Shown here: in pieces, positions 1 through 10,111 of the stretch
Layout of the letters: the number at the start of each line of letters is the position of its first letter
Numbering within the stretch: the stretch's first letter is position 1
DNA from: Paramoeba atlantica
Taxonomy: Eukaryota; Discosea
Assembly: GCA_977017575.1 (NCBI GenBank)
Contig: CDRNVI010000049.1
Coordinates: forward strand, 434,001-498,000
Reading direction: 5' to 3'
DNA: 64,000 bases
Translations under genes and position numbers: made by a program
Notes under the pieces: model-generated
Databases searched by the model: none
The model's input: the letters and a program-made list of their open reading frames with translations, nothing else
What the model was told of the DNA's origin: nothing

Positions 1-155
1 GTACGAGGGAGCAGGTGCGCGGCGGTTGGAATCACATCCCCTAAGGGGTCGCGCGTCGCCATGTAAGATTCAGACTTCATTTGTTCAATTGCCCCTTGGA
101 GGGCATGTCCTGCGTCTACATTGGCCGATTCTGAAAGTAAGCCGCTTGATTTCAT
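1..155 (-). CDS. Partial hypothetical protein, N-terminal 51 codons
   Basis: An open frame starts at an ATG at 155 and runs off the left edge of the window without a stop. It begins MKSSGLLSESANVDAG and continues with GHALQGAIEQMKSESYMATR. The composition is ordinary soluble protein and I recognise no family. It lies on the same strand as all other host genes and about 600 bp downstream of the helicase stop, so it is probably the next gene in the same transcription unit. The next 360 bp (156-516) contain nothing I can identify. Confidence 0.5.
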   Translation of the reverse strand, partial: MKSSGLLSESANVDAGHALQGAIEQMKSESYMATRDPLGDVIPTAAHLLPR

Positions 156-516
156 TGTGATGTTGTAGAATACTGGAAAAATAGTTAGGCTTGAAGGTTT
201 TGCTTTCAGAGCGCAAGTAAAATAAAGAATGATGATTGGTACGTGAATATTCGTAAATATACAAATCTCATATCCGTGCGGTCAGTACGAGCCAGGTTAC
301 GCCAAGAATACTTGGACGAAGCACTACTGAATTAAACGAATATTTGTGTCAATGAAACAGAGGAAATAACGACAAGTTGAAAATGACAAGATCTCGAATG
401 TTAAACAAACTTCAGTTTTTTGCAACTAAGAATCTTACTTACCACAACCGAAAAAGTTTTTGTAAAGAACGCTTATTTAATAATTAAGCCCATGGCAAAA
501 AAATGAAGAATGCGAG

Positions 517-747
517 TTATTTATAACTTGGTCGCCCTAACTCCTTTTTTCTGGGTGCAGCACACGATTCATGGAGCGATTGGCCTACTGCTACGGCTTG
601 CAGTATTTTTGTCTTTCTAATGTTTAGCCTATTTTTTAACGAAAAGGCATACATCTTTTTTTTCAAAGAATTGCTGTTTTCGAAAGAGGCATCAAAAATA
701 AATGAATTTTCTCTAGTACACGTATTCGGGGTCGTGTATTTCCCCAT
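517..747 (-). CDS. Possible small basic protein, 76 residues
   Basis: A short Lys/Arg/Ser-rich frame begins only about 10 bp downstream of the helicase stop. It has a start ATG and a plausible basic C-terminal half, but no recognisable motif. The very short gap leaves little room for RNA processing between it and the helicase. It may be 3'-UTR sequence of the helicase mRNA. I list it only because it is on the coding strand and fills the gap. Confidence 0.2.
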   Translation of the reverse strand: MGKYTTPNTCTRENSFIFDASFENSNSLKKKMYAFSLKNRLNIRKTKILQAVAVGQSLHESCAAPRKKELGRPSYK

Positions 748-756
748 TACTTCACT

Positions 757-3700
757 TTATGCGTCCGGCTTCTCACTGACACTAAGTAACCCACACCGAA
801 CTGGTCCTTTCACCGCATCCTTAAGATGAGCAGCAATGTGCTTTGAGTACTTAATTTGCCATGCGTCAAACTTATGTATTTTCAGCATCGACCTGCGCTG
901 CTCAAGCAAATTGCTTAAGTATTCCATGGCTACAATAAAGGCATCTTCCGTGTATGGCGCAAACTCATGTATCCCACGTGCAGTCACCTGCCATGACTTC
1001 TCACCTGGTAATATTTCAATATTTTCATTCGGGCAGCGAATCTCCGCACTCAGAGCACATTTTTCGCACATAAACACAGCTCGGTTCTTTTGCGCGCAAT
1101 CGTAACATTTAAAAATCACTCCCGTGGTTGGCTCATCGGGGTGTAGTGCACAGCGCAGGACATTACCCTTACAATCGTGCCCATTCGACAATGAGTTCGG
1201 TGCCAGGACTTGAGACACCGTCGTTAACGCATACACCGCATTACGGAACCGATTTAACACTTGCCAGGACGCCCCAAAGCTCAGCCCATTCATATCCCGC
1301 AGTGCTACCCTTTGGTACTCCCCAAACACACGCTGGGCGCCAAAATAGAGAAAATCTGATGCGCACGCGTTCAACAGAATCGAACGGTTTCCCTCGTGTC
1401 GGTCAAAGTCCACAAAATCGACCGCTGGGAGAAGCCCAGGGTCTAAGTGCAGATCAAGCGGCATGGATTGGATGAAATCCTCCAGGGAGTCAAAAGTGTC
1501 ATCATGACCGCTGAGCGCCACAAACGGGGAACGCACCTTTACGTCGCGGTGGGCGACAATAAAAGCAGGGCTGTGTGTTCCCGTGTACGCGTGTGAGGTA
1601 AAAGGGAGTTGAAATCGGGAGGGAAGCTCCTCGCAGAGGTCCTGGGCCATGGATTTGTAGTGCTGCAGCACAGATTGGGTGTAGTTCCGCAGTCTGGCGT
1701 GAAAAGAGCCATGCTCGAGTACTTTGTGAAAAGGAAGCGTGACAGCATTGCGCTCCTCTCCCCGGAGACGGGCCTCGGCCTCACACGTTTTGCACGTACA
1801 ACTGTGCACGGAGCGATGGAGCTCCAGGGGAAGACCAAAATCGTCGGTTTGGAGAAGCGCAGCCATCGCGGTTAGGAACAAAGGCATCATAACGCAAGTC
1901 TCCTTCACAGGTGATCCCTCTTGGTGAAGTACAGGATGAAAAGTTCCCGCTAGATCATGGAAATCTCCGCTGCGTAGAAGGGCTAGAAACGTGAAATTCA
2001 GTGGATTTAAATGTAGGCTGTTGTAAATGTGAAGACAGCGTGCGACAACGCAATAATTTGTCTCAACCGCGGAGTTCATTGATACGGTACCGTCGGGTTT
2101 CTCCAATAGGGCTTGCTCCTCTAGAAATCGTTGGGTACATTTCGTCCAAAAATGGCACAACTCTGAATCGTTATACTGCATGCTTTTGCTTAGAAAACTT
2201 ACTCCGCGGACGCGGTCAGTGTCGTCAGAGAAAAGTTGTGGAGCCTCTTGTAAAAATTCATCAGAGAATGTCTTCAGTCTCCTTTTCTTGATCAATTGTT
2301 GCTCCTTTGCGGAACTTAGTATCGAACGCTGCACGGCGGACATTTGAAGTTCCATCGTAGGGTCATTTAAGTGATGTCCTCTCAGGTACTGTAATTTGGA
2401 AGTCATGACACGTGTAATCTTTTTGACAGGAATTCCCAACATGATGACATGTCCCAACAGATCAAGGCCTCGGCGGCCTGCACGACCAGCCATTTGACGA
2501 AATTGCACACTGTTCAACTCGATGTGATCTCCCGCAAGGACAACGGAACGACATGGGCTGTGGATTCCCAAGGCAAGCGTCGTCGTTGAGATCATCACAC
2601 CCAAGTTATGGGTACGGAACAAGTGTTCTATCAGTCCCTGGATACGACTCCCCAGCCCCTCATGGTGAAATCCAATACCCCGACGTAGACAGCGAACGAT
2701 TTTCTTTTCGAAATCGCTCCAGTACATGGGACGTCCCAGGCAGTCTTCGATGAGGCTATCGACAGTAGCGGAGTCCTCCCCTGTCCCCTCACGTGCGAAT
2801 GAATAAAAGGGAAGTACGGTAGGTATTTCGCGCAGCATCTCCTGCATCTCACCATGTTCATCTTTTTCCACTCGAAAGTCTCCTTTATCTTTCCCTTCCT
2901 CCCCTTCCTCCTTACTCTTACTTTGACGCGTTCTGCTTGACTTTGTCTTTTCTTGTATCGCAAGCTGTTTTTTCAGGTTCTCTATTTCCTCAAGCATGAG
3001 GTGAAACTCATCGCTCTGGCGGTAGATTGACTCACTCAGCTCCAGCTTCTCACACAACTGAAAGGCGAGTTGTTCACATTTGCTGATATCGAAATTAAAC
3101 ACAATGCAGGGTAGCATCTGACGAGTATTCAGGGTGACCAAAAGTTCTAGGAGGTACGCATCCACGTACGACTGAGTTTCTGGAATCTCTGTGTGAGTAT
3201 GACGTAGCGGCATCAATAAAAACGGTACATCTAAATCCCCCAAAAGGGCGAAAGGAAGAGTAAAATCAGTTCTCAATTCCGCGACGGTATCAACGCAACA
3301 GTCTGGCAAAGATGGTTTTTCAGCATCCTTGCAGCAAATCCAATGAGCGCATAGCAATAGCTTATATTGGTTGAGATTCGTCTCATTGGAGTCATGCGAA
3401 AAGAATTTCGCGGGTTTAAGGAATTCAAACGATCTCGCTTTGGGATCATTAAGCGCCATGGCAGAATAAAACGTGGCTAACATCTGAGGGCACATAGCAG
3501 CATTTTCTTCAGATGAATCTCGCGTTTCAGAGTGAGGAAGATTGTCTTCATAAATTCTGCGGATAAAAGCTCCGATGTTCCCTGAAATATTTCGAGATGA
3601 TGGCACCCCAAGTTTCTCGACAACCTCTTTCAACATGTCCGCTCGCTTTGAATCATGAATACTTGAGCGCTCCCAGTGCACTAAGACTCCGGCAAGAAGA

Positions 3701-6700
3701 TATTCATAAAGTTCAATTTTTTGAGGCAAAGGTTCAGGATCTGTTGAAAAAAATGAACTTGGCAAAAGTGCATCAAGTAGATCATCTTCTTCCTCTTGAG
3801 CTTCCGACATCGCGTTGTACACTTCAATAGCAGTTGGTGGAATCACAAAAGTTGTACCTGATCCCAAATCAGAGAATACCGCAACGCAAGCCTTGCGATA
3901 CTCCTTCTCGGATTTCGAATTTTCAACCCAAAACATGAACTCTTTGGTCAACTCATTTTCATAATCCCGTGCATTGCTCTGCGACACAAGCGGGCCTTTA
4001 TTTTCAAAGTACTTTTCCGGTTCCAAGTCCTGAAGTCGATCGTAGGATATGGGCATTGTTTTCTTCCGACAATTCAGCTTCATGATGTCATACAGCTGCA
4101 GAGCCTCTTGGGGTAAAAATGGCATGTCCTGCGGAAAAAGGTTATCGTCCAGTAATTTTCGTAAGGAGAGCAGACTCATGGGATGCACTCGCATTAACCC
4201 GTCGTGGTGGTAATGTTCGTCCAGCATGCCGTTTGCATCGTACGCTTTAGCGCGACCGTCTTTAGTTTGTATGTGGCGGGTGGGTCGGAAGACATACTTG
4301 GCGAGATCACTCCAACGATGAACAACCTCCCCCTTGCGTGGCACAAGGTTCACTTTAAACCGTCGGGCATATGGATATGACTTTTCTTTCATTGTGATAA
4401 TTTCGGGAATAGTAGCCTTATTTCTTAACTCGTATTGTCGCTTTGCGCCATCTTGGACTTCTTGAAGCCACGATGCCAGCGCATCGGGATTCGCGACAGT
4501 AGCTGAAAGCGCAATGAAGGGAGCTCGTATCAAAACTAAGAGTCTCTCCCAAACACCACCGCTGCGAAGGTCATCAATGCTGTGTATCTCATCAAAAATG
4601 ACATACTGAACACGTTGGATAAGCTGCTGGTCTTCCAAACGGGGACTCAAGAGTAAGTGTTCAAAAGCCTCGGGAATAGTAACCAAAGCTTGGCACTTTT
4701 CCACCATAAATGCGTAGTCCTCAAGTACGCCATACACGTTCCACCCAGTTTCGTATTTCTTAGCAGGATACTTTGCATAGATACTTGCCAGAGCCTGGCG
4801 GAGTAGTGCTTTCGTAGGACAAACATAGACAACCAGACCTGGAGGACTCACCACGCCAAGTGAGGGGTGCGGGGCCACGGCAAGTTTGATGCAGTAAAAC
4901 GACACAAACGTTTTCCCTGAGGACGTCGGGGTGCACACAATCGCACTCTCTCTACGATCTACAATGTCCAAAAGGTCAGCTTGCCAGGAATCCGGGTGGA
5001 AAGGCACACGTGGAGGGTCCACACGATCCCCAGTGGACTGTGAACGTTGCAGCTGATCTCCCATCACACTCATTTGAAATCGCACTGAGCTCATGCCTAC
5101 GTAGTAGGTCTGAATGTCAGGCACGAAGAGCGAGGGTTGCGGGAGAACAATGCCTTTCGCCTTCCATGAATCTTCCCACGCTTGTACATTGTCTTTTAAT
5201 CCCATAATGCTGAGACGATCGCGCAGGTCCCGTAAATAGCTTTTCGTCTTTTTTCGTTCTGCATCGGTAACAACGTGATGCGCGTTCTCTTCAATCACCT
5301 CGCGTGCCTTATGAATAGTAGAAAAGAGGAGGGTTGCTTTCTTTCGGTTGGGCTCTCGGTGTTCCGCTGTCGATTGATCTATTTCAGCTGCCCATAACTT
5401 TTCCGCTTCCGGAACAAGAAAGTTATAGGCTCCCATCACAAGATGGTAGTATGACAAAGCAGAATTAAAGATGATGGCATCTACGTCGGGTCCTTTGGGG
5501 ATGCGGATTATCTCTTTTTGGTATTGCTTGCTTGCAGTACGACAATCGGCGATGAAATTGCTTAATGATTCGAATCCCTGGAAAAAAGGCTTTGCATGAA
5601 ATTCACTTTCCAAATTCGAAAACCGGAGCTTGCGTTTTTCAATATCCTGTTGGACACGATCATAGGTGTTGCGAATCATAATGTTGCGTTCGGATCCCTT
5701 CACAGTCAGTTTCGCATCGGTGTCTCTCCAGGTCAGGTCGTAAGGTTTCTCAAACAGAGTCTTCGCATTAGAGTGGACTCGGTGAAAGAACTTTTCTCTT
5801 TTGCTGACCAGGTTGTCTGGCGCGGAGTATATTTCATCAATCTTTCTAAGGCACTCGCCTTTGTGCGATTTCCAGAGTTGAAACGGGGAGGTCCTATGAT
5901 CCAAAGCAGCTGATGGATACGCCGCATTGCCATCTTCGTCAGCTTCTACAAATATCTTACGGCTTTCCCAAATAGGGAGGATAGAAGATTGTCCAGATAA
6001 TGAGCGCCACATGTCATCTACGGTCTGTTGCATATCAATTTCCAGGTGTAATGACTGCTCGTGAGCATCCTGCACGACACGAAGGAATAGACGACTATCA
6101 AAAAGATCGGCCATAGTGGTGTCCGTAGGAAGAAGGACCGTGTCCACGAGCGTCAGTGCGGCTTCACACACTTTTTCGAGAAACTCGCTTATTTCATCGG
6201 ACAGACACGGGGAGCAGTGCTTGACCTCCAGACAGCGCTGCTTAATGTGAAGATGTTGAAGAAGCACAAGGTGAATCACGAAGCACTTTGCGAGTTCAGC
6301 GAAACTTTCTTGGGTTTGGTCCAATACAAAACGCAGGGCTACACCCATAATATGACACCGCTGTGTGCCTGACACAAACGGTTCCTCACTGCACGCAGGT
6401 CGTAATGCGGTCGAAACCCCCGCCATCTTTTGCGACATTAACCGCGCGATTTCATCACACACATTGTCCGGCAAGTCACGATGCAGTTTCCGCCACACAA
6501 ACCCCACCGCACTACAATCCTTAAACACCAACCGGGACGTAAACACCACCGGGACCTTTAACGCCTTGATCAAATACACACACTGCATCCGTAGCTGTGT
6601 CTGCGCGTTACGCTTCCCCGCCTCCTCACCTCCCCTCTCCACCGGGGCCATCTCCTCCCCATCACTCACCAGCACAAACTCCACCATCCGTCGCGCACAC

Positions 6701-7134
6701 AGCGCCGCGAAGGAGTTCTTTCCCGAGCTCCACCAATCCGCAAAGCTGTGGGTCTCCAGGCCCCCTTGTGTTTGCAGCGCATGGCTTTGCAGATGCTTCC
6801 AGGCGGCCTCGCGGATGAGCTGCAGGGTGGGGCTCGCGGCCCACCACCACCGGTTGCAGTGAAAGTTTACTAAGGCAAAGGCCCCGCCGCGTTGCTGGAA
6901 CTGCCGCAGGGTGCGCTCCAGGTTGTAGAGCACGTGGAGGGGCTGGGGGAGGGACCAGCTGACATTGGGGTGGGCGAGCGCGGAGAGGAGTAGGGCGTCG
7001 AAGTCGATCAGGAAGCTCTCCCCGGCGTACATGTGTTTGAACAGGTCGTAGCGCTGGGGGAGGGCTTTGGCGTAGGCGTGGGTGATGGAGGAGGGGAGGG
7101 GGTCGGGAGGGGTTGTTGGGGAGGGAGGGGACAT
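757..7134 (-). CDS. DDX60-like Ski2-family RNA helicase, 2125 residues
   Basis: This is a giant superfamily 2 helicase of the DDX60/Ski2-like group, predicted to act on RNA in the cytoplasm. Motifs in order are PTSSGKT (Walker A, near residue 736), DEIH (motif II, near 847), SAT (motif III, near 876), and QFRQMAGRAGRRG (motif VI, near 1551). The N-terminal 250 residues carry the 'FLIDFDALL' block seen at the start of DDX60 proteins. A Lys/Glu-rich insert of about 50 residues lies near 1410, between the two RecA lobes. The C-terminus has an unusual Cys/His cluster (about 1998-2035: CALH, CYDC, CEKC, C) that looks zinc-binding. The length is longer than human DDX60 (about 1700 residues). The ATG at 7134 follows a long pyrimidine tract. 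The frame is fully open with no intron. Confidence 0.9.
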   Translation of the reverse strand: MSPPSPTTPPDPLPSSITHAYAKALPQRYDLFKHMYAGESFLIDFDALLLSALAHPNVSWSLPQPLHVLYNLERTLRQFQQRGGAFALVNFHCNRWWWAASPTLQLIREAAWKHLQSHALQTQGGLETHSFADWWSSGKNSFAALCARRMVEFVLVSDGEEMAPVERGGEEAGKRNAQTQLRMQCVYLIKALKVPVVFTSRLVFKDCSAVGFVWRKLHRDLPDNVCDEIARLMSQKMAGVSTALRPACSEEPFVSGTQRCHIMGVALRFVLDQTQESFAELAKCFVIHLVLLQHLHIKQRCLEVKHCSPCLSDEISEFLEKVCEAALTLVDTVLLPTDTTMADLFDSRLFLRVVQDAHEQSLHLEIDMQQTVDDMWRSLSGQSSILPIWESRKIFVEADEDGNAAYPSAALDHRTSPFQLWKSHKGECLRKIDEIYSAPDNLVSKREKFFHRVHSNAKTLFEKPYDLTWRDTDAKLTVKGSERNIMIRNTYDRVQQDIEKRKLRFSNLESEFHAKPFFQGFESLSNFIADCRTASKQYQKEIIRIPKGPDVDAIIFNSALSYYHLVMGAYNFLVPEAEKLWAAEIDQSTAEHREPNRKKATLLFSTIHKAREVIEENAHHVVTDAERKKTKSYLRDLRDRLSIMGLKDNVQAWEDSWKAKGIVLPQPSLFVPDIQTYYVGMSSVRFQMSVMGDQLQRSQSTGDRVDPPRVPFHPDSWQADLLDIVDRRESAIVCTPTSSGKTFVSFYCIKLAVAPHPSLGVVSPPGLVVYVCPTKALLRQALASIYAKYPAKKYETGWNVYGVLEDYAFMVEKCQALVTIPEAFEHLLLSPRLEDQQLIQRVQYVIFDEIHSIDDLRSGGVWERLLVLIRAPFIALSATVANPDALASWLQEVQDGAKRQYELRNKATIPEIITMKEKSYPYARRFKVNLVPRKGEVVHRWSDLAKYVFRPTRHIQTKDGRAKAYDANGMLDEHYHHDGLMRVHPMSLLSLRKLLDDNLFPQDMPFLPQEALQLYDIMKLNCRKKTMPISYDRLQDLEPEKYFENKGPLVSQSNARDYENELTKEFMFWVENSKSEKEYRKACVAVFSDLGSGTTFVIPPTAIEVYNAMSEAQEEEDDLLDALLPSSFFSTDPEPLPQKIELYEYLLAGVLVHWERSSIHDSKRADMLKEVVEKLGVPSSRNISGNIGAFIRRIYEDNLPHSETRDSSEENAAMCPQMLATFYSAMALNDPKARSFEFLKPAKFFSHDSNETNLNQYKLLLCAHWICCKDAEKPSLPDCCVDTVAELRTDFTLPFALLGDLDVPFLLMPLRHTHTEIPETQSYVDAYLLELLVTLNTRQMLPCIVFNFDISKCEQLAFQLCEKLELSESIYRQSDEFHLMLEEIENLKKQLAIQEKTKSSRTRQSKSKEEGEEGKDKGDFRVEKDEHGEMQEMLREIPTVLPFYSFAREGTGEDSATVDSLIEDCLGRPMYWSDFEKKIVRCLRRGIGFHHEGLGSRIQGLIEHLFRTHNLGVMISTTTLALGIHSPCRSVVLAGDHIELNSVQFRQMAGRAGRRGLDLLGHVIMLGIPVKKITRVMTSKLQYLRGHHLNDPTMELQMSAVQRSILSSAKEQQLIKKRRLKTFSDEFLQEAPQLFSDDTDRVRGVSFLSKSMQYNDSELCHFWTKCTQRFLEEQALLEKPDGTVSMNSAVETNYCVVARCLHIYNSLHLNPLNFTFLALLRSGDFHDLAGTFHPVLHQEGSPVKETCVMMPLFLTAMAALLQTDDFGLPLELHRSVHSCTCKTCEAEARLRGEERNAVTLPFHKVLEHGSFHARLRNYTQSVLQHYKSMAQDLCEELPSRFQLPFTSHAYTGTHSPAFIVAHRDVKVRSPFVALSGHDDTFDSLEDFIQSMPLDLHLDPGLLPAVDFVDFDRHEGNRSILLNACASDFLYFGAQRVFGEYQRVALRDMNGLSFGASWQVLNRFRNAVYALTTVSQVLAPNSLSNGHDCKGNVLRCALHPDEPTTGVIFKCYDCAQKNRAVFMCEKCALSAEIRCPNENIEILPGEKSWQVTARGIHEFAPYTEDAFIVAMEYLSNLLEQRRSMLKIHKFDAWQIKYSKHIAAHLKDAVKGPVRCGLLSVSEKPDA

Positions 7135-7466
7135 GGAGAGAAGGGGGGGGTGGGGGAAGTAAGAGGTTGTAGTTTTAGAGAAAGCTGTGGAGATGTTGAT
7201 AAAGGTGGGTTAATAAATAAAGGTGTTGTGGGATGTTGTGTGATAAAACAAGATTATACAAGTTATGTACAATGTTTTCTTCATCTTAATCGCTTTCATT
7301 CTATTTCGAATGCGGATCAACAGACCTAAAAAATGTTCGATGTAAGGATAGATAAACGTACATCTAAATCCAAATGGATTTATCCGGCTGTGGGCTGTAT
7401 GGAAGATAAGTATTTGGTTAGTATTAACCGAAACGGGCACGTTCCTTCTCGTTGGTTCATGGAGTA
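7135..7466. other. Intergenic region with pyrimidine tract
   Basis: The stretch separates the helicase from the upstream helical-repeat gene. On the minus strand the 50 bases before the helicase ATG are almost pure pyrimidine, with a long C run. I see no RNA gene or repeat here. Confidence 0.5.
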
Positions 7467-9197
7467 TCACATAGCGGATGCCGCCTCTGTATGCTCAGAT
7501 CCCACTGCACCGCCGATTTGAGGTGCCGTTGGATCTTGTTCCCGATCGCGCTGTCGTTCGAGCCACGCTTTTCTGCGCTCTTTTTGTGCCTGAATAACTT
7601 CCTGGAGTGCTGGTGGTAATTTCTGAATGTGTGCCTTTTGACGACAAACACTCTGCGTTTTTCGTGCTATACGTTGCACCAGTCGAGGATCCTCGATCTG
7701 CAGCGCATGTAGCGTTTGAAACAGTAAGGCCAGATCATTGATTTTTAATTTCATCCACAGCAAACAGGCACAGGAGTGGTACCAACGAAGGAACACACGC
7801 TCACGGCATCCGGCGTCGAAACAAACTCGAGCGACGGCACTCGCCGTCATAAAGTCTTTTGCATGTTGTACAATAACAATTCTGGCTATTTTCAGCAACG
7901 CATCTGACTTGGTACACTGCAGGCGCAGAAAACTAATGAGCAGGTTCGCCGCCTGCGCGGGTGTCATATTATCGGAGATCGCCACGACGTGATCTACCGT
8001 GCGGTTGACTAACTTGTGTTCGCTTGCCCCCGCTAGCTGAGAGAGAAAAAACAGAATTTCTTCACACTGGCCCACGTGGGCTTGTTGAATCACATCACAG
8101 GCACGTGCCAAGAGAGCGACAATTAGCTCCTCCAGGGGAGCGTCCAGTCGAGCGCACGCCTGCAGCGTGAGATTAATCCCGACTATATCCATATATTTGA
8201 TGCAACGAATTAAGCGTTGTGCAACTGGTTGCAGTGAACTAGCCGAGGTAACACCAATTCGCACAAACCCCAACATGACATTTACAAGGTTTCGCGGGGC
8301 ACGTTCGTTACGTACCGCTTCCTCGGAACAACGGAGTAACGTATCCAGGTGGAAATGTGGGATTTGAATCTCGTTCTTTGCCGCAATACTGATGACCAGC
8401 TGTAACACTGTGAAGGGGACTTCGTCCTTTTCGTTGACTTCTTCCATGACTTTCCCGACAAGGGCGTGAAATAAGCGCTGGTCAAACAGTGTCTTGTCGG
8501 CGAGCGCCATTCCCCGCAGTGCCCGGGTGGCATCTTGACTGGTAATCTCCTCTAGCCGTCGATAAATGCCAAAGGAGATATCCCGAACTAACCGCAGCCG
8601 GCTGATGCCTAAATAGCAAAAACTGTGCAGCATGGTACATAGATGGTGGGTGGGCATATCCCGCAGTCGGAGTTGTATCCTCATGGTGATGTATTTCAGC
8701 ACGGTCTCGTGACGGCACTCGTTAATTACAAGCAGTGCGAGCACCTCCAGCAGGGTGTCGTTGTCAAATTCCATACACACCTCCGCACATCGTCTAAAAA
8801 ACCCTTCCACGCGCTGTGGTGCCATCCGTCGTCCGTTCATCCCTTTCTCATAGGTCTCATGGACGAGCTGCGTGACCTCTTGTGCATTTAACGAGCGTAC
8901 CTCCCGGTCCTCCGGGGTACTCGCCGCCACGAAATGTTGTAATTTCGGCGGCAACACGCCCTGCCGATTGAGTAACTCCAGCAGCGCTCTGTTCTGGGTC
9001 TGGGGGAGGATCGCAATGTGGACGTGCTGGGAGAGCTTCCCGAGGGCACGCCACACCTCCGCCTCCTTTCGGCACCATGTGGCGGAGTCCATGGTGTGGC
9101 ACAGGGTGTAGAAATCGACAGGGCTGAAGCGCAGGTGCTCACGTTTCGCGCTCTCTAGGAGCCAGCGAAGGACAGGGACGTGTGAGCCGACTTGCAT
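7467..9197 (-). CDS. Alpha-helical repeat protein, probably organellar RNA-related, 576 residues
   Basis: The protein is nearly all amphipathic helices with a recurring spacing of about 35-40 residues. Examples are 'NLVNVMLGFVRIGV', 'GINLTLQACARLDAP' and 'QAANLLISFLRLQ'. This pattern is known from OPR/heptatricopeptide and RAP-type families of organelle gene expression factors, which are expanded in apicomplexans, algae and Euglenozoa. I do not see a clear RAP domain at the C-terminus. Instead it ends in a basic, Gln/Arg-rich coiled segment (about 530-560). No strong mitochondrial presequence is evident, but the N-terminus is short and basic. The role in mitochondrial RNA processing or translation is inferred from fold only. 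Confidence 0.6.
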   Translation of the reverse strand: MQVGSHVPVLRWLLESAKREHLRFSPVDFYTLCHTMDSATWCRKEAEVWRALGKLSQHVHIAILPQTQNRALLELLNRQGVLPPKLQHFVAASTPEDREVRSLNAQEVTQLVHETYEKGMNGRRMAPQRVEGFFRRCAEVCMEFDNDTLLEVLALLVINECRHETVLKYITMRIQLRLRDMPTHHLCTMLHSFCYLGISRLRLVRDISFGIYRRLEEITSQDATRALRGMALADKTLFDQRLFHALVGKVMEEVNEKDEVPFTVLQLVISIAAKNEIQIPHFHLDTLLRCSEEAVRNERAPRNLVNVMLGFVRIGVTSASSLQPVAQRLIRCIKYMDIVGINLTLQACARLDAPLEELIVALLARACDVIQQAHVGQCEEILFFLSQLAGASEHKLVNRTVDHVVAISDNMTPAQAANLLISFLRLQCTKSDALLKIARIVIVQHAKDFMTASAVARVCFDAGCRERVFLRWYHSCACLLWMKLKINDLALLFQTLHALQIEDPRLVQRIARKTQSVCRQKAHIQKLPPALQEVIQAQKERRKAWLERQRDREQDPTAPQIGGAVGSEHTEAASAM

Positions 9198-9561
9198 GTC
9201 GTGGTGGGGGATAGGGAATTGTGTATGGTGAGAAATAACAAGGCGTCCAAAATAAAAATGGAATCAACTACAGCATGTACCGATCGACTAGGTGCGAGCG
9301 TGTAATACCACCTGTACCTTTGAAAAAATAGAGGTACAAAGTTTAAACCACTATACTCTATTTCCTCGGACGTATCTCTCCGGGTACGTCGCAAGACATA
9401 TTCGGACCTACCGTTTGAAGCGTTGAGGGGGCATAGCTCTTCGGAGTCAAATGGCCCAAGACATCATCACCATCATCAAGTAGTGGGTACCGCTCGGACT
9501 CTTAAGTAGGAAGACAGTACTATCCTAAGAATGTGCACTCGAAAATCAAAATCGTGTATTC
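9198..9561. other. Intergenic region, no feature recognised
   Basis: About 360 bp between the helical-repeat gene and the acylphosphatase gene. Neither strand holds a convincing coding frame, tRNA or repeat. Confidence 0.4.
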
Positions 9562-9864
9562 TCAGAGTCTCGCATCTTCTTCAACGAAAAACGTAGTGTA
9601 AACTGTCTCTTTCTCACCCACTACTTCACATGGTTTTACGACGTCCATGGATGTTACTTTAGCCTTGGGAGAGCCCTCATGGTGACACCAGTGCATCAAA
9701 TGATTCAATGCCTCTGTAGTCCCTTGAGCGTAGACCTCCACTCGACCATCTGGAACATTTCGCACCCATCCGACTACACCCAGCGACAGGGCCTGTTTCT
9801 GGGTATATTTTCGGAAAAACACGCCTTGCACCTTCCCGCTCACGTAAAAATGCACGCTGTTCAT
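9562..9864 (-). CDS. Acylphosphatase, 100 residues
   Basis: A complete acylphosphatase, which hydrolyses carboxyl-phosphate bonds such as those of acetyl phosphate or 1,3-bisphosphoglycerate in the cytosol. The signature 'GKVQGVFFRKYT' gives the catalytic Arg at residue 18 and the phosphate-binding loop. 'GWVRNVPDGRVEV' gives the catalytic Asn at residue 36. The length is exactly that of the family (about 95-100 residues). The start ATG at 9864 puts the first beta strand at residue 3, as in characterised members. The gene is single-exon. Confidence 0.95.
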   Translation of the reverse strand: MNSVHFYVSGKVQGVFFRKYTQKQALSLGVVGWVRNVPDGRVEVYAQGTTEALNHLMHWCHHEGSPKAKVTSMDVVKPCEVVGEKETVYTTFFVEEDARL

Positions 9865-10111
9865 TCAGGGATATCCGTAAATACTTAAATAGGTCTTTTG
9901 TTTACGTCTAAAAGAACCAGTTTGGGTTATTCTCACACTAAATCTCTAATAAACGTTTTTCTCCTCATTAGCACGAACTGAAAAAGCACTCAAAAGTGGC
10001 TAAAGAGATAATATCACTCCAGTAATAAACGTGGCACTCGCGCAGTCCTCCACTCTCGACCATTAAGCCCTACTATACAACCGGTTTGCGGCTCCCCCCC
10101 CTTGTTTCCTC

